NCBI GenBank assembly: GCA_001051155.2
Contig: JYIP02000003.1
Span: 5,022,001-5,086,000 of the forward strand
Reading direction: 5' to 3'
DNA from: Chrysoporthe austroafricana
Taxonomy: Eukaryota > Ascomycota > Sordariomycetes > Diaporthales > Cryphonectriaceae
Length of the DNA stretch: 64,000 nucleotides
Part shown: positions 49,301-61,800 of the stretch, piece after piece
How positions within the stretch are numbered: the stretch's first letter is position 1
Layout of the letters: every line of letters starts with the position of its first letter
Made by a program: the position numbers and the translations under genes
The notes under the pieces: generated by a model
Databases searched by the model: none
What the model was told of the DNA's origin: nothing
The model's input: only the letters and a program-made list of their open reading frames with translations

Positions 49301-51326
49301 GAGGTGCCAGTTACACGGAAGGCTAGAGAGGAAGTCTCACCGCCCAAGCAGAAGGAGAATAAGGAGGAAGAGCCTGTCGCTCCTGCTGCCGGCGAGAAGA
49401 TCGAGAAGAAGAGCCGCAAGAAGAAGGCCGCCGCTGAGAAGGCTGCTGCCGCGGCGGCTACGTTGGCCGAGCACGAGGGTGAAGCTGGCCAAGCCAATGG
49501 CACTACGCCCCGGGTCGTGGCCACGACCACTCACAAACCGGCAGAACTTTTGAAGTCGTCCCCTACTTTCTCGCAAGAGGTTGACAGCCGCATCAACTCT
49601 ATGGAGAAGCGTCTGATGGACAACATCACTGGCTCGCTTCAGTCTGAACTGGTCGTCCTTCGCAAGGCTCTCGACCGCGACGCGCAAGCTCGTGATGGCA
49701 AGTTCGATCGCCGCCAGGATGAGCTTCTCAGCCAGGTCTCGCTGTGTCTTAACGAGAACTGCCAGGACGTGCTTACCAAGATTGTCCAAGATGAGCTGGG
49801 TGGCCCCATTACGACGATGATTGGCAACGTCTTGACCGATGCTGTAGCTGCGCAGCTTGATGGCAAGCTCGGCAATACGATTGCCCAGTCGGTCCAGAGA
49901 GAGATGTCGGAGACCCTGCCGCGTGCAATGGACCAGGCTCTGCGGAAGCCCGAGCTTGCGAAATCCGTCGTCGACAAGGTGGTCCGGACTCTTTCTAGTA
50001 AGATTGACGATCAGTTGTACGCATTGCTTGAAGACAGGATCATCCCACGTTTCACCAAGGTCGCAACTGAGGCTGCCAGCGCCTGTGGCAAGGAGGTCTT
50101 GGCGAACGTCACGACCCAATTCGACGCCATGGAACAGATCCGCGCGAAGGATTTGCAGAAGTTCGAGCAGCTTGTCGCCCTTAGCACTAGTATGTCAGAG
50201 ACTCTAAGTACTATGTCGAGTGCTCAAGCGCGATTCCAGGAGGAAATCTTGCGCCTGCAGACCCAACTAGCTCAACAGCGTCAGGTTTCGCCTACGCAGG
50301 CCGGCGCACGACAAATAGGGCAAGTAAGTCAGGGACAAGGAAATGCTGCGTACCACAGCCCGCCTCATAGCCAGACTCAAGCTCTGCAACATCTCACAGC
50401 GCCCGCCGCTGTCCCTCAACAGCACTTTCACAGCCCTCAGGGCTCTGTGGCAGCAAGCCAGTACACCAACCCATCTGTAGCTGGCTTGACTTCCCCACCA
50501 CACCAACAGCAACAGTGGGCTAGCAGTGCCAGTGCTATTGTGTCTCCGCAGCAGCAGCAGTACCCCGGCCAGGCCGCTTCTCTGCAGGCTGTAAACCCGA
50601 GTATTCAAGCCTTGCAGCACTCGCAGCAATTTGGCAGTCCCTCGAGTCAGACGTCCAGCCAGCTCGCTAGTCACATCTCGGGCCAGCACCAGGCGGTCCA
50701 GCAGGCCCAGCAGCTTGCTGGCGAGCAACTGGTATTTCAGCCAACATCTAAGGAGAACCGACAGCGCCTAGATCTGGAGGATGTCTGCTCGCGAGTGCGC
50801 AATCATATGCAAACCGGCAACTACGACGATGCTGTTATGACCTGGATCCAGGAGTCCAAAGACGGGCAGGCTGTGTGGAACCAGGTGCTCGCCAACTATG
50901 ACCCAGAGTTTATCCGCAGCCTGAACCCTCTCCTCTTGTTGACCGTAGCGGCAACTATAACGACGGAGCTAGAGAACGCGCAGTTGTTGCACAGGCAGCT
51001 GGCTTGGACTGAGGTGGTCCTCATCCAATTCTACGAGGCGCTGCCTAGGATTGTAAGTATTCAAAGCTGCTCGATTTCCATACCTTTCGCAATCTTTTCT
51101 GCCCTGCCACATACATTCGCTAATAGTACAACAGGAGGGGCAAGTTCGTGAAATTACGCCGAGAGTCATGTCTCTTATCAAGAGCCGCCTGGAGCATGTG
51201 TTCGTCCGCCTCAACATGGCCGTGCCCAACGACCCGGCTTTACGGAACCTGTCAGTCATGATTGATCTCACTCGCAAGATCAACGAAGCTATGAGCCGCT
51301 CGGGTCCCATAGCAGCCCCTTACTGA
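46049..51326 (+). CDS. EDC4: enhancer of mRNA-decapping protein 4 homolog (EDC4/Ge-1)
   Basis: Exons 46049-51052 and 51135-51326 (intron GTAAGT...ACAG) give 1731 residues. An N-terminal Gln/Pro/Ala-rich region includes a pure (CAG)20 tract encoding 20 Gln at about residues 90-109. A divergent WD40-like domain spans about 565-940 (RVKFWDVREL, HTLQLWDLALG). A Lys/Ala-rich linker, a helical coiled region (about 1170-1410) and a second Gln-rich stretch follow. The C-terminal helical domain (from about 1570) has ENRQRLDLEDVCSRVRNHMQ and ends in exon 2, as in Ge-1 proteins, where it binds decapping factors. EDC4 scaffolds Dcp1-Dcp2 in P-bodies and promotes 5' mRNA decay. The intron must be spliced to reach the last 63 residues. 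Fungal homologs are divergent, so the name rests on domain order. Confidence 0.83.
46316..46375 (+). repeat. pure (CAG)20 polyglutamine tract
   Basis: Twenty consecutive CAG codons without interruption lie in the N-terminal region of the EDC4 homolog, followed by three Gly-Gln pairs. Confidence 0.95.
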
Positions 51327-51965
51327 ATATCGAAGAACTTTCACTGATCCAATTCATGCGGTTTGCCTCGCTTACCGGCCATTCGAAAGGAATCGATTTG
51401 GGAACTTGTACATACTTGTACTGAATAGTGCATACGATTTTGGCATGGAGGGCAGACACCACCGCGCCAGGTGGAATACAACGGGCTGCGGTCTTTCGTA
51501 GCAGGTCTTCTTCGCGCATGGCTGGCTGGCTGGAGGGTGGACTGGTCTGATACCCACGAGCTCTTTGACGAGCATGGACTTGGAGAGCAAATATTCATAC
51601 CCACATATCTGGAAGGTCTCGGGAAAGGAGAGGTACTTAATGGATGGGCCGTGAATGCTTGATTCGAGGAAGTTTCGTGTCTTGCGAAGCCCGACTGGAT
51701 CTTACTAGTCGGGCGACCTAAGCCCGAATTTGGTTGCAGTCGGACCGAGTCACATCTTCGCCAGAGGAGAGCCATCAAAATGGGAAAGATAATGTAGGCC
51801 GTCGGTAGATTAGCGGCGGCATTAATTTGATCAAGGCACGGTCAGGTCGATGGTAGATGAGGAAGGTATCGACGACGGGCCCTTTCTTCTGGAAAATTGG
51901 CCTAAGGCATGGAAAGCTTGGTGCATCACTCCGCAGTGAGACCCACATCACATCACGACCCAGCC
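51327..51965. other. intergenic, convergent 3' ends
   Basis: About 0.64 kb between the EDC4 and GH92 stops. No gene is supported. Confidence 0.55.
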
Positions 51966-54812
51966 TCATCGCTTGCGCTGACTTCCCGCCTCCGTCGCCG
52001 GACTTGGCGGCGGTGGTCCCGTAGTCCAGTTCTTCGGCTCGGGCCCGAGGACGAAGTCCAGCGTCCCGCCGTCGGCAAAAATATCGTCCCACGTCACCCA
52101 GGTCTGGTTCCAGGCCTGCCCATTCACCTTGAGGCTCTGCACGTAGTAGCTCTCCTCGGAGCCGCCCGTCGTAGTGATCTGCAGCGTCCGGCCCGTGCCA
52201 AGGTCGATAGTAAGGTCAGTAAACCACGGGCTACCGATGAGGAAGGTCGTCTGGCCCGTCATGGGGTACAGGCCGATCATGACCCACAGCAGCCACGTCT
52301 CCATGGCGCCGGCGTCCGAGTTGCCGGGCAGGCCGTCGGGCCCCAGGCTATAGAAGGCCTGGGCGAAGCGGCGGGTGTACATGACGGTCAGGTCCTGGCG
52401 GTTGATATAGTTGAACAGGTACGGGGTCGTGAAGGACGGCTCGTTGCCCGGGTTGAAGATCATCTCGTCGAAGGACCCGTCCGGGTATGCACCGGGGGTG
52501 AACATCATTTCCAGCCGCGCGAGGAAGGTGGCCTCGCCGCCTATGTACTCCATGAGGGTATCGATGTCGTGGTTGGCGTTCCAGGAGTACTCCCAGGGGA
52601 GGGCCTCGTAGTCTAAGAGATATTGTGGTCAGCCCCAGCCATGATCGGGTGTCCCATTTGTGATAGGGCAAAAAATACGTGAAGATTGTTTTGGGCTTCG
52701 CCGGGAGGGGGGGAGGATGCTCACAGTAGTCAGCCCAGTAGCATCCGCCGCAGCTGAGAGGGTCGTTCTCGATGAACCCGCTTGTGTTGCGAGGCATGAC
52801 GAAACCATAGAAACCGAGTGACTCCACGTCCGGGTTCCAGTGGTTCCTCCAGTTGCGGCTGCGGTTCAGGTAGGTCGTCGCGTTGTCCAGCCCGAGCCCG
52901 CTCGCCACCTGGTACACGGCGAAGTCATTGACCGAGTACTCCACCGCCCGGCTCACGGAGCGTCCGAACGTCGGCGTGATGAACCCGTACTCGAGCCAGT
53001 CCGACAGCGCCCCGCGGCCCTCAGCGGTGGAGCCGGAGGGGTCCCGCGGGTCGTCATTGTTGGGCGGCACGACCTCGGCATCCGTGAGCATGGCCGACAG
53101 GCCGTCTGCCCAGTCGACTCCGCCGCGGACGCCCTTGACGTACGCGTCGGCTAGGACGTTGTCGCAGTTGGAGCCGCCCTGCGTGGCGCCGTTCCAGAAC
53201 GAGGAGCGCGCGTCCGGCATGAAACCCACGTGGCGCCAGACGTCGATCAGCGAGCGGATGTATTCCTCGTAGGGCTCCGGGTTGATGATGTGGAAGAGGG
53301 CGGTGCCGCAGCGGAACTGGATCAAAGGGTTAATTGTCACGAGACTGGAGTATATATGTGCATATATATATAAGAGAAAAGAAAAAGAAAAAGAAAATAA
53401 TGTGATAAGAGAGGGAGCCGTATTACCAGATCCCAGAGCGTGAATATGTCATCATAGTATGGTTCGGACGACTCCCACAGAGGGTTCTCACCCGTCTTAT
53501 TGGTAGGGATGATGTTCATATGGTAGAGCGATGTGTACAGCAACTCCAGGTTCGTCGTGTTGGTGTCCGTGGTCGTGATCTTGGACAGGATCTGGCTGTT
53601 CCAGGCATCCTTGGTCTGCTGCGTCAGCGTCTCGAGCGCTGTGCCCGCGGGGATCTGTGAGTTGACGTTCTGGCAGGCCTGGTCGGTCGAGATGAACGAC
53701 ACGCCTACCCTCGATGTCACGTTGGTAGCATCGAAAGTGTATAGGACGCCCAGCCGCGAGGTCGAGGTCACGTCGTCTCCTGCAGGATATGCGACCAGTG
53801 TGTCGTTGGTGTTGCCGTTGCCCAGGAACGTGGCATATGTTGAGGGCGTGGTATCAAGGTAGCCGCAGAAATAGACGGTCCACAATGGCGCGAGGTTCCA
53901 GCCCTATAGGACTCGGCTTAGAAGGGAGTCCCGCCATGGAAATGAACAATCCCAGTATTAAGTCTACTCACGTTATTGTAAGAGCCATAGCCTTGGTAGT
54001 ATCCGTCACTAGAGTTACCATTGACGACCTGGATGTTGCCGCCAAGATACGACTGCTGGAGCCCCAAGCCTCTGTAGCTGGACAGGACGTGAGACACATC
54101 CACGATGATGTTCTTGGTCTGGTTGGTCTCGGGGAAGGTGTACTGGTAGAACCCAGCCCTCTCCGTGCCGCCCAGCTCAACGGTAATGCCGGACCCCAGG
54201 AACGCCTCGTAGTACCCGACCTCGGCCACATCCGGCTGGGCCCTTGTGTCGTTGTGGTCCGCCAGCGGGTTCGCGATGTTGCCAAGCACGGGCATCTGGG
54301 ACACGACGCCGTACTTCGGCGCGCCTCCGGTGCCGCTCTCATGGAGCATGCTGAAGCCGGTGAAGTTTCCATCGTCCTTTAGGTTTGTGATGTCAGGGCC
54401 AGTCTACAGACCGGGGAGAGGTGAGCCTTGAGACGCCGTCCGAGCGTACTGCGCTTCGTACTCTCCTCAAGCATTACGTCTCAAGACTCAAGATCTCTCG
54501 CCCAAAGGATGGCATAGCATATTAGTCCAAAGGGATCGCATACATCGTAGCCCGAGTAGGAGTCTGAACCATCGTATAGGTCTGGTCCGAGCTTCACCAC
54601 ACCGAGGGGCCAAGTGACCCCCGGAAATGTGTTGCCGCCGCCAGCCTCGCCGGTCTGTTGCCTTGATCAGCTTGTTCCCGGAGGTTAGGGCATGCAGGGT
54701 GGTCACTTGCGCTGGGAGACACGTAGGTGGTCAGATCGACAGCAGCTGCGCCAAGGCTGCCACTCCTGGCCGTCAGTGCCACCACCAATATGGCAGTGTC
54801 GAGAGACTTCAT
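51966..54812 (-). CDS. secreted GH92 alpha-1,2-mannosidase-like glycoside hydrolase
   Basis: Six exons, 54711-54812, 54544-54654, 53972-54403, 53427-53903, 52725-53316 and 51966-52612, total 786 residues. A signal peptide (residues 1-24, ending GAAA) precedes VDLTTYVSPS. GH92 landmarks follow in order: GGGNTFPGVTWPLGVVKLGP, FTGFSMLHESGTGGAPKYG, FRCGTALFHIINPEPYEEY, WEYSWNANHDI, GNSDAGAMETWLLWVMIGLYP and SPWFTDLTIDLG. The family uses Ca2+ and inverting hydrolysis to release mannose from N-glycans or fungal mannans, so an extracellular or secretory-pathway role is likely. Only a GC-AG intron (donor GCAAGT at 54710) joins exon 1 in the right frame; a GT donor at the same place gives the wrong phase. 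Family relatives usually have IGT before GEAGGG, so two residues may be missing. A TATA element lies 40 nt upstream. Confidence 0.88.
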
Positions 54813-57331
54813 GGCGGAGCCAAGTGAGAGAGGATAGACCAGGGGAGAGGGTATATATAAGGCTGCTAAGGAGTAAAGGCAGTAGCGATGCTACGGGAAG
54901 TCGCAACTGGAGGCTATCACGGACCCCCAGAGAGGCACACACTACACTCTAGAAGGGGGACAGAGGCCCCACTTGCACAGAGTTCGCGATGAAGGCACAG
55001 AGGCGGAGACGAAGACCTATGGAATAGATTCGAGGAGACCGAACATTCCTAGGGATGCCTCCCTCCCAACCTCAGTGCTGGGACCACCCACGGAGTATTT
55101 ATACATCGTCGCGCAGATGGACATCTCTCCACAGCGCACGGTGCTCAAAATCTATGTCTGCCAGGCGGACGACGCCTCGGGCCATCCCCATCGCCAGCAA
55201 CATCCGAGCCAAGACCTTCGGGAAAGGCTCGACTGCACGGCGCGGGACACGATGCTACCAACCGCAAGGGCATTGGAGGGACAATTGACCCAGTTTTCGT
55301 GCCGGCTGCCGAGATGGTAGCATGAGAAAGAAAACGACGAGGCGGGCAGCTCCTGCAGCTTCGTGATAGTCTCGGTGAACGTGATGGTCGAGCGTCGTCT
55401 AGTTGCAGGCATGGAGTCACCTGTGTAGGATCCATGCCCACGGTCGAGCCTACAACGTGCCCGGGTGGTGGATCCTGAGTGGACGGATATACCAGAGCAA
55501 CCGCTGGATCATACCCACAGCTCTCTGCACACAGCTGAGGGGTGGCAGCGCCGGGGGGAGAGGCGCCGTCGGCGAGGGTAATTTATTGAAAAGAAAGAAA
55601 TGAAAATTGAGGATGATCGGATGTCGAAAAAGGCAGGTCACATGTCTATCGCCTAGTAGGATAGGTTATAGTGTTGGGGGTGCTAGTTGTCGGTGTCTGG
55701 TACTTAGTGAGCATGTGCCTGGTCTCCTATCCTGGAACGGAAAGCCAGGTGACATCAGCGAGAAGCAAGATTGTCACACCTAGGGCGGATGCAACACAAA
55801 CCGGTTCCGGTGAGATATCGTCGTGGCTCACGAGGCACGAAGGGAAAAAATTGTTGAGTCGACACACCTCGTGCGTTATCGAGCTCTCCAGGCCCTTCAG
55901 TTTAGCACCGCTTAGTATTAATTTCCTGCTAACCGGGGTTATGTATATTTTCCGAGTCTCGGACCTTTTATTGGAAAAAGAAATATGCCGTAAACTAGGC
56001 GCCATCGCGCTTTGGTCATGTGCCGTAGACTTAGGAATGACACTTCCGTGACGACTCAGTATCTTCGACTATAACATTTCTCGCGTGCTGTGGGAAAAAA
56101 AAAAAAAAATACTCTTTTAGTCAACCTAACTAGACGAGGCAGGTAGGTAGGTTGCCATTGTCTAGCTCTCCGAAGATTTTAGTCGACTTAGAAGAGTCCC
56201 GGGGGAAAAAGAAGAGGGGGGGGCATAAGGTCGGTCTCTGTTATTGGGTGATTGTGTTGGTCTGCGGATTTTCATGAAGCATATTCACCAGAGATGAATA
56301 TCTCAAGCCCATCCGCATTCCAAGGATGACCCAAAAGCCTGACTGCGATCTCTCAAGTAGGCGGTAATATAGCTGTTACTGATAGAGCACCAGGTTAGGG
56401 ACGGAAAACGACTGGCAGGTCCCAACTCCCAAGAGCGATGTCCAAGACTGTGCCAGGCACGTGAGCATGCTCTTCTCTCAGTAAGGTGTCGGTGTAAAAA
56501 GGTCATGGTCCCATGCAGTCACGATGCCCAGAATGACTTGCATGTGGACCCAGGTCTTCACACCATACTGACACCCTCCACAGCGGCACGCGCCGTTTTC
56601 CCGGACCAGATAGCCGGCTAGTATCCATGGCGAGTGGCTGTTTGACGATCCAGTGCTCCATTTCCAGGTTCCCAGTCCATTTGGAGGTTGCATTGCAGGA
56701 GTTCATTAGCCCCGGGGCGCCAGGACTGTAGCCTTGCAGCTGACTCTTCAAGCTGGTGTTCTGGGCCGTTCTCTCCATGGTAGCATTTGCTAGATCTGTC
56801 TGAAGAGCCATGAATGCATGTAGATTGTGTCCAGGGATTCCCACATATTCCCCAAGGTCCTTCATACGTCGGTGTTGGGCCGCATATGTCCATATGGATG
56901 AGCTGTCGACATGAGACCTTCCACCTGATGCCAGCCTCGGCGCTCTAGAGAGAAAACTGAGATTCTTCAATAATTACATCCGGCCGTGTCGTGCGACTTT
57001 GTGATCAATAGCTGGAATCGAGGCCTGGAATTTCAAAGAGGTAGAGTCAGCTCGACAATAGCCTGCCTGCTCAGCTTTATCGCGTCTATTCCGCCTCTAT
57101 CAGCGGCTACGGTTCACGTCGCTGTAGGCTCTCCGCGGTTGGTTTCACGAGCGAGGAGGAAAAAGCAAGCGCCAGGCATAACGAACCGATTAAGGGCTAT
57201 AGCTATATGCGGATAAGCCACGGATTTGTATTCACTTTTCCTCATGTGACCCCATAGACATGTTTAAAGTAGAAGGTGCACTGATATATGTATCCCTTGG
57301 AGGCGTTTGTTCTTCAGACGCAATGAATATT
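54813..57331. other. 2.5-kb intergenic region
   Basis: No supported gene. An A-run lies at about 56094-56109. A minus-strand frame near 56503-56970 has no recognisable domain. Confidence 0.5.
54852..54860 (-). promoter_or_regulatory. TATA element upstream of the GH92 gene
   Basis: On the minus strand TTATATATA lies about 40 nt before the ATG at 54812. It matches the TATA consensus; function is inferred from position. Confidence 0.5.
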
Positions 57332-57792
57332 TCACTGCACATTACCTCCATTGATGCCATTCACCCCATTAACTCCATTGACCTCATGCTGACCCTCTCT
57401 CTCTCGGCTACGAAGGCCCTCAGGGTTTGCAAATCAGTGGTTTGCAGGGCGCTCTCCGTGGCATCGAGGTCGATCTTCGGGACGGCATTCCTCGAGACCC
57501 TACCATCCTCGAACGCTCGAAATGCCTCGAGCTACCGACTTGTGCACAAACACCACTTGCAGCCCTCCCTCAACCCCACCGGTCGGAGGTTGTTTCCCTG
57601 GGAGGCAGTGAAGTCGAGGAACTCCTCGCTTACGACTCCCGCTACGGCGTGGTTGCCATGGTACATGGCTCCAGGCCGACTGTAGCCATCCAGATAGAAG
57701 CCTGTGGTGGGTTGTACTGAAAATAACTTCAGAGGTTGCCGGAAAACTGGGTACATTAGTATCAAAATAGTTCTCTGGCATTCCAAGGCCAC
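57332..57792 (-). pseudogene. DUF2237 family pseudogene
   Basis: The minus-strand frame reads a DUF2237-like protein: QPLKLFSVQPTTGFYLDGYS, GNHAVAGVVSEEFLDFTASQ, then CKWCLCTSR, where family members continue with Trp. Here a TAG stop at 57532-57534 replaces that TGG. The same frame continues LEAFRAFEDGRV and VPKIDLDATESAL, so the downstream half is still recognisable. In the usual family consensus, as I recall it, the residues I see as Phe and Ser are cysteines (LKLCS, GYCR), so decay may be wider. The last ~20 residues fit better after a one-base shift in a GAGAGAG run, giving an NG-repeat tail and stop at 57332. DUF2237 is a small conserved domain of unknown function in bacteria and fungi. 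No in-frame ATG precedes the start clearly. Confidence 0.7.
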
Positions 57793-57794
57793 AT

Positions 57795-58828
57795 AGGTGG
57801 AAATTGGAGGGGCCTACCGTTAAGACTTAAGTTAGACATGGTGTATCAAAACTAAATGAAATGTATGTTAAAAGTGCCGTATGTAATTTATAAATACCAT
57901 GGGAGCAAAAGAAAAGTATGGCGATGCCAGATGTTGGGCTCTGAAGTTGAGCAGCGGCAGTGATTTCATAGACCATCGGGGCGTTTCAAGTCTTCGGACT
58001 ACCCGAGTAGTGCTTCTTGTCAAGTTTCGAACAGAGAAAGGTCTCGTCTAGGTCAGAGCTTTTTGAAAGCACCGGCTCCTAAGAGAAAATGACGCATTCG
58101 TGAACGAGCCACCTCAAGGATCAACCTTACCGAGACACGACGAGGCTGGACGCTGTTCAGGATATTTCAGCCTTACCATACGTATAGAACATGGCAAATC
58201 GTATCGAAGACGCGTTATAGTCGAACACGGAGTTCGCGGGCTCGAAATATACTTTTTAATGTGGTCCTTAGCTCGTAAGTGAAGGGCATGTCTGAGTACA
58301 CTTGAAGGCATGTGAACTGTGGCGTCCGCTATGACTTATAGAAGGCTGTCGTTACATTACCTCCTAACTATGACCCTGACTCCAATTTTAAGAGAGGTAA
58401 AATACACTGGTGGCATAGTTGGGGATTAAAGCTGGATCTTAGCAACTACGGAAATTACATGTTACAAGCAGTCTCTCTAACCTCTCCACGCAGCATGAGG
58501 CCTGCAGATGAGCGATCCCTGATATTCAACTTCATTCGATTGCTTCTGTGGGTTGGGAAGTGCTGACATTCTGGCCTGCAGAATTTTTGAGGATACACTA
58601 CTCCTGGATATATTCCCCGAGAATGCTAGTTTGCCGAGTTCCAACGGGTCACGCCTGATGTCTTCGAGACATGCCATATTAAAATTTACTGCATCGCTGT
58701 CTATAGCTAGACCACGCCCGCAGCGGCAGCCGCAATAACGAAGACGCACACGTGCTAAATTATTTGCAACAGGTTCTTCGAAGCCGTAGCGAGCCATTCA
58801 ACTAAGGGATATATGGCTGATGGCTCTC
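57795..58828. other. 1-kb intergenic region before the PKS 3' end
   Basis: It lies between the DUF2237 pseudogene and the stop of the polyketide synthase. It is AT-richer than neighbouring DNA. No gene is supported. Confidence 0.5.
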
Positions 58829-61800
58829 TTACTTGTTGAGAGCCACAATCAGCTGCGGGTCTAGCCAATCGTCTTCTTCCTTACGCTCTAACCACACCGA
58901 CTCTCTAAAGCCCGCAGTCTCTATGCTCTTCTTCCAGAATGCCACGTCCGCTAACGCATAGTGTCTCCCATCATTGAACAGCCACCACCCTTCAAAAAAC
59001 CCAAACACAAGGTCCAATAGGTACCGCCTGCGTGTTAACTCGACCAAGACCATAAAACCTTTGGGAGCAAGCAACTGTCGTATATTTGCCGTTGATACCG
59101 TTAAGTTTTCTGTGGCGTGCACGCAGTTGGTAGATAGCACAGTATGGTAACGTCCGATCATGTCCTTGGGAACCGGCTTAGTTATATCGAGCACTCGGAA
59201 GTCCATGCTATCTTTCAATCCCACTGGCAGCTCTGCCTTCCACCTCTGCCTCGCCGCCGCCACTAGCGATGGAGAGATGTCCGTGTATGTGTACCGGAAC
59301 GGCACGCCTAAGTCAAGTAGCATCTCAATGATGAACTTGGTGGTACCACCCAGTCCGGCGCCCACTTCCAGCAGCTCGATATGTTCCTTAGAGGATTCAC
59401 AGAAAGAGAGACATGTTGTGCGAAGGAACTCGCTAAGGTGGCGTGACGCGGCTTTAAACATGGGCGCGTTGGTGTAAAAGTCCTGGACGAGGGCGCGGTT
59501 GGCTCCGAAGATAAGCTTCACGGCGTCTTCCTTGCCGGTCAGACACTCCGCCAGCTTTGATCCAGTCACCCGTAAGAGCTGGTGTGTCGTGTTGTGCCGT
59601 GAGAAGTCTTGAACCAGCGTCTCGTGGATGAGGTCAGACGTTGTGCTGTTGTCAACGGGCTTCGATGTCCTCAGCACTTGGCCGCCAGCCCGACGCTTGA
59701 CTAGCCCGCCGTCTTCGAGAACATCATAAAGAGCGCTGAGAAGCATAGCATGTTTCTCAGAAATCATCGTAGGCTCAACCAAGGTTCCTTCCGACATTTT
59801 ATCCAGTGGGCATCCGAATTTGGTGAAAGCCTCGGTGGTGTAGGCAAGTACCAGTTGTCTTTCCCGCGGATAGACAGCGGAAGAAAAGTCGCTGGCGCCC
59901 TCTTCCTTGTCAAAGATGGCGCGCTTGTGCTGTAGATCTTCGAATACACGTAGCACATCTCCAGTTCCAGGAGATGCCATGGCTCTTACAGAAGGAACGT
60001 TGTGCTCAACCGAGAGAACAAACGTTTCTACCAGTCGCTGGAGCAGAGGTCCGGTGTGAGTCTTGATCTGTATAAGAGCACGTAGCACACGCCTTGATTA
60101 GCACACTGTACTCCTAGCATTCTTACTCTCCTTCTTCCCGGAAAATGAGTGATGAATTGGTGCAAAGCGTACCTTAGGAAGCATCATAATTGAGAAGTGG
60201 TCACCATCCAGGTGAAAACACTGGACACCAGGCCCCAGAAGCTGATCCCACCCTTTGGGTCCGAATGAAGTCCTCTCAGCGGTGAGCCAGTCTTGACTGA
60301 TGCCTGTTTTCTCGAGGCCTTTGTTCTCTGCAATCCTGTCGCCTGCCTCTTTTACCTTTAGAGAAAGCTTGTCAAACAGTCCGTATTTAGACCATATGAT
60401 AAACGAATGCATCGGTCGATCCGGCTCGGGAAGCGGAACGGGTTCGTAGCTTGCCACTGCCTTCACACACCCCAAGACGTGTTGCTTCTGAGACAGTGTT
60501 AATGGCTGCGACTCCCTCCCCCCAGCCACAGACATGCCAAGGAACATGCCCGTTTCCTCGCAGATCTCCATCGTGATCTCTGGAAGACCAATGAGTCGTC
60601 GGGGACGGGCAGAATCTATCAACAGCAGGCCTTGGACTCGCTCGCCAGCGTCGATCAACTGCTTTGCTATCTCGTAGGCATACATGCCACCAATAGACCA
60701 ACCTCCCACGAGATAGGGGCCGTGCGACTGAACTGTCCGAATGGCACGTACGAAAATGGAGCAGATTTCCTCTATAGTGCAAGAAAACTCCTGAGGACAA
60801 TGGAGGAAGGGCGAATCAAGGCCATACACGGTGACACTGGCTCCGAAATCAGGCAGATGCAAGTACGCAGCAGCTGAGCCGGAGCCTTCCGAGGCAAGGA
60901 AGAGTCTTGGTCGACCAGAGTTGGCGTTGCCTTGAAGAAGAACCACGTTGCTGTGGTAATGACTCAAATCGTTGTTGAATGATTGTGGCCTCTGTTCCAC
61001 GGAGCTGCTAGAATCCTCTATATTCGCTGTCGTTAGACTGGTGGGCGAGGCAATTTTGGGGGGGGAGGGCATAATAACAACATTCGACTGTTGACAAGAA
61101 GAAAAGCACCGAATATCTCAAGAGAAAGAAAATAAATTAATCCAGACATACCATTGTTTGCTCCGTATTTCTGCTCTATGAAAGCTATAGCCTCTGACAC
61201 TGTCGTAAAGTTGGTGAAAAGCGAGGCGGGTAGATCAATCCCGGTTTGTTCCTTGATGAGACCAAGAACCGAGATACTCATAAGCGAGTCGACACCAAGA
61301 TCGGTAAATGTCGAAACATGGTCAATTTCGCCAGGGTCAATACCCGCTTCGCTGGCGATCGCAGCTACAAATTCGTTAACCAAGCTGGAGGTGTCGTGTA
61401 CTGAGCTGTCTGGAGGTGATGATGGTGGCGTGGGCATCCTGAATGCCGAGGCGGCTGAAGAGGGATTGAACTGGCTGTCCGAGTCTTTGCCGCTGATATC
61501 AAGCTCGATGTCATCATCATCCGTCCCGACTGCGCCAAAATGTGCGCACAAAGATGCAATGGTTGTCTCCCCCAGCAAAAGACTTGCAGGAATCTCCACA
61601 CCGAGTTCGCTCTTGATCCTGGTGGAAATGGCCACTGTGAGGAGAGAATCTACGCCTATGCTGTCCAGCGTGCTGTCATTGGCGAGTTCACTTAGTTGCA
61701 TCGCCGTCTCCTCAGCCAGCAGTCTCAAAACTTTAGAAATAAGGTCCTTGCTAGCAATGTCGGGTTGTCTAGTAGCACTTCGCCTGGATGACTTCGGTGC

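Noticed and set aside
56503..56970. 155-codon minus-strand frame
   Set aside because: No recognisable domain and no conserved-looking pattern in any of its frames.
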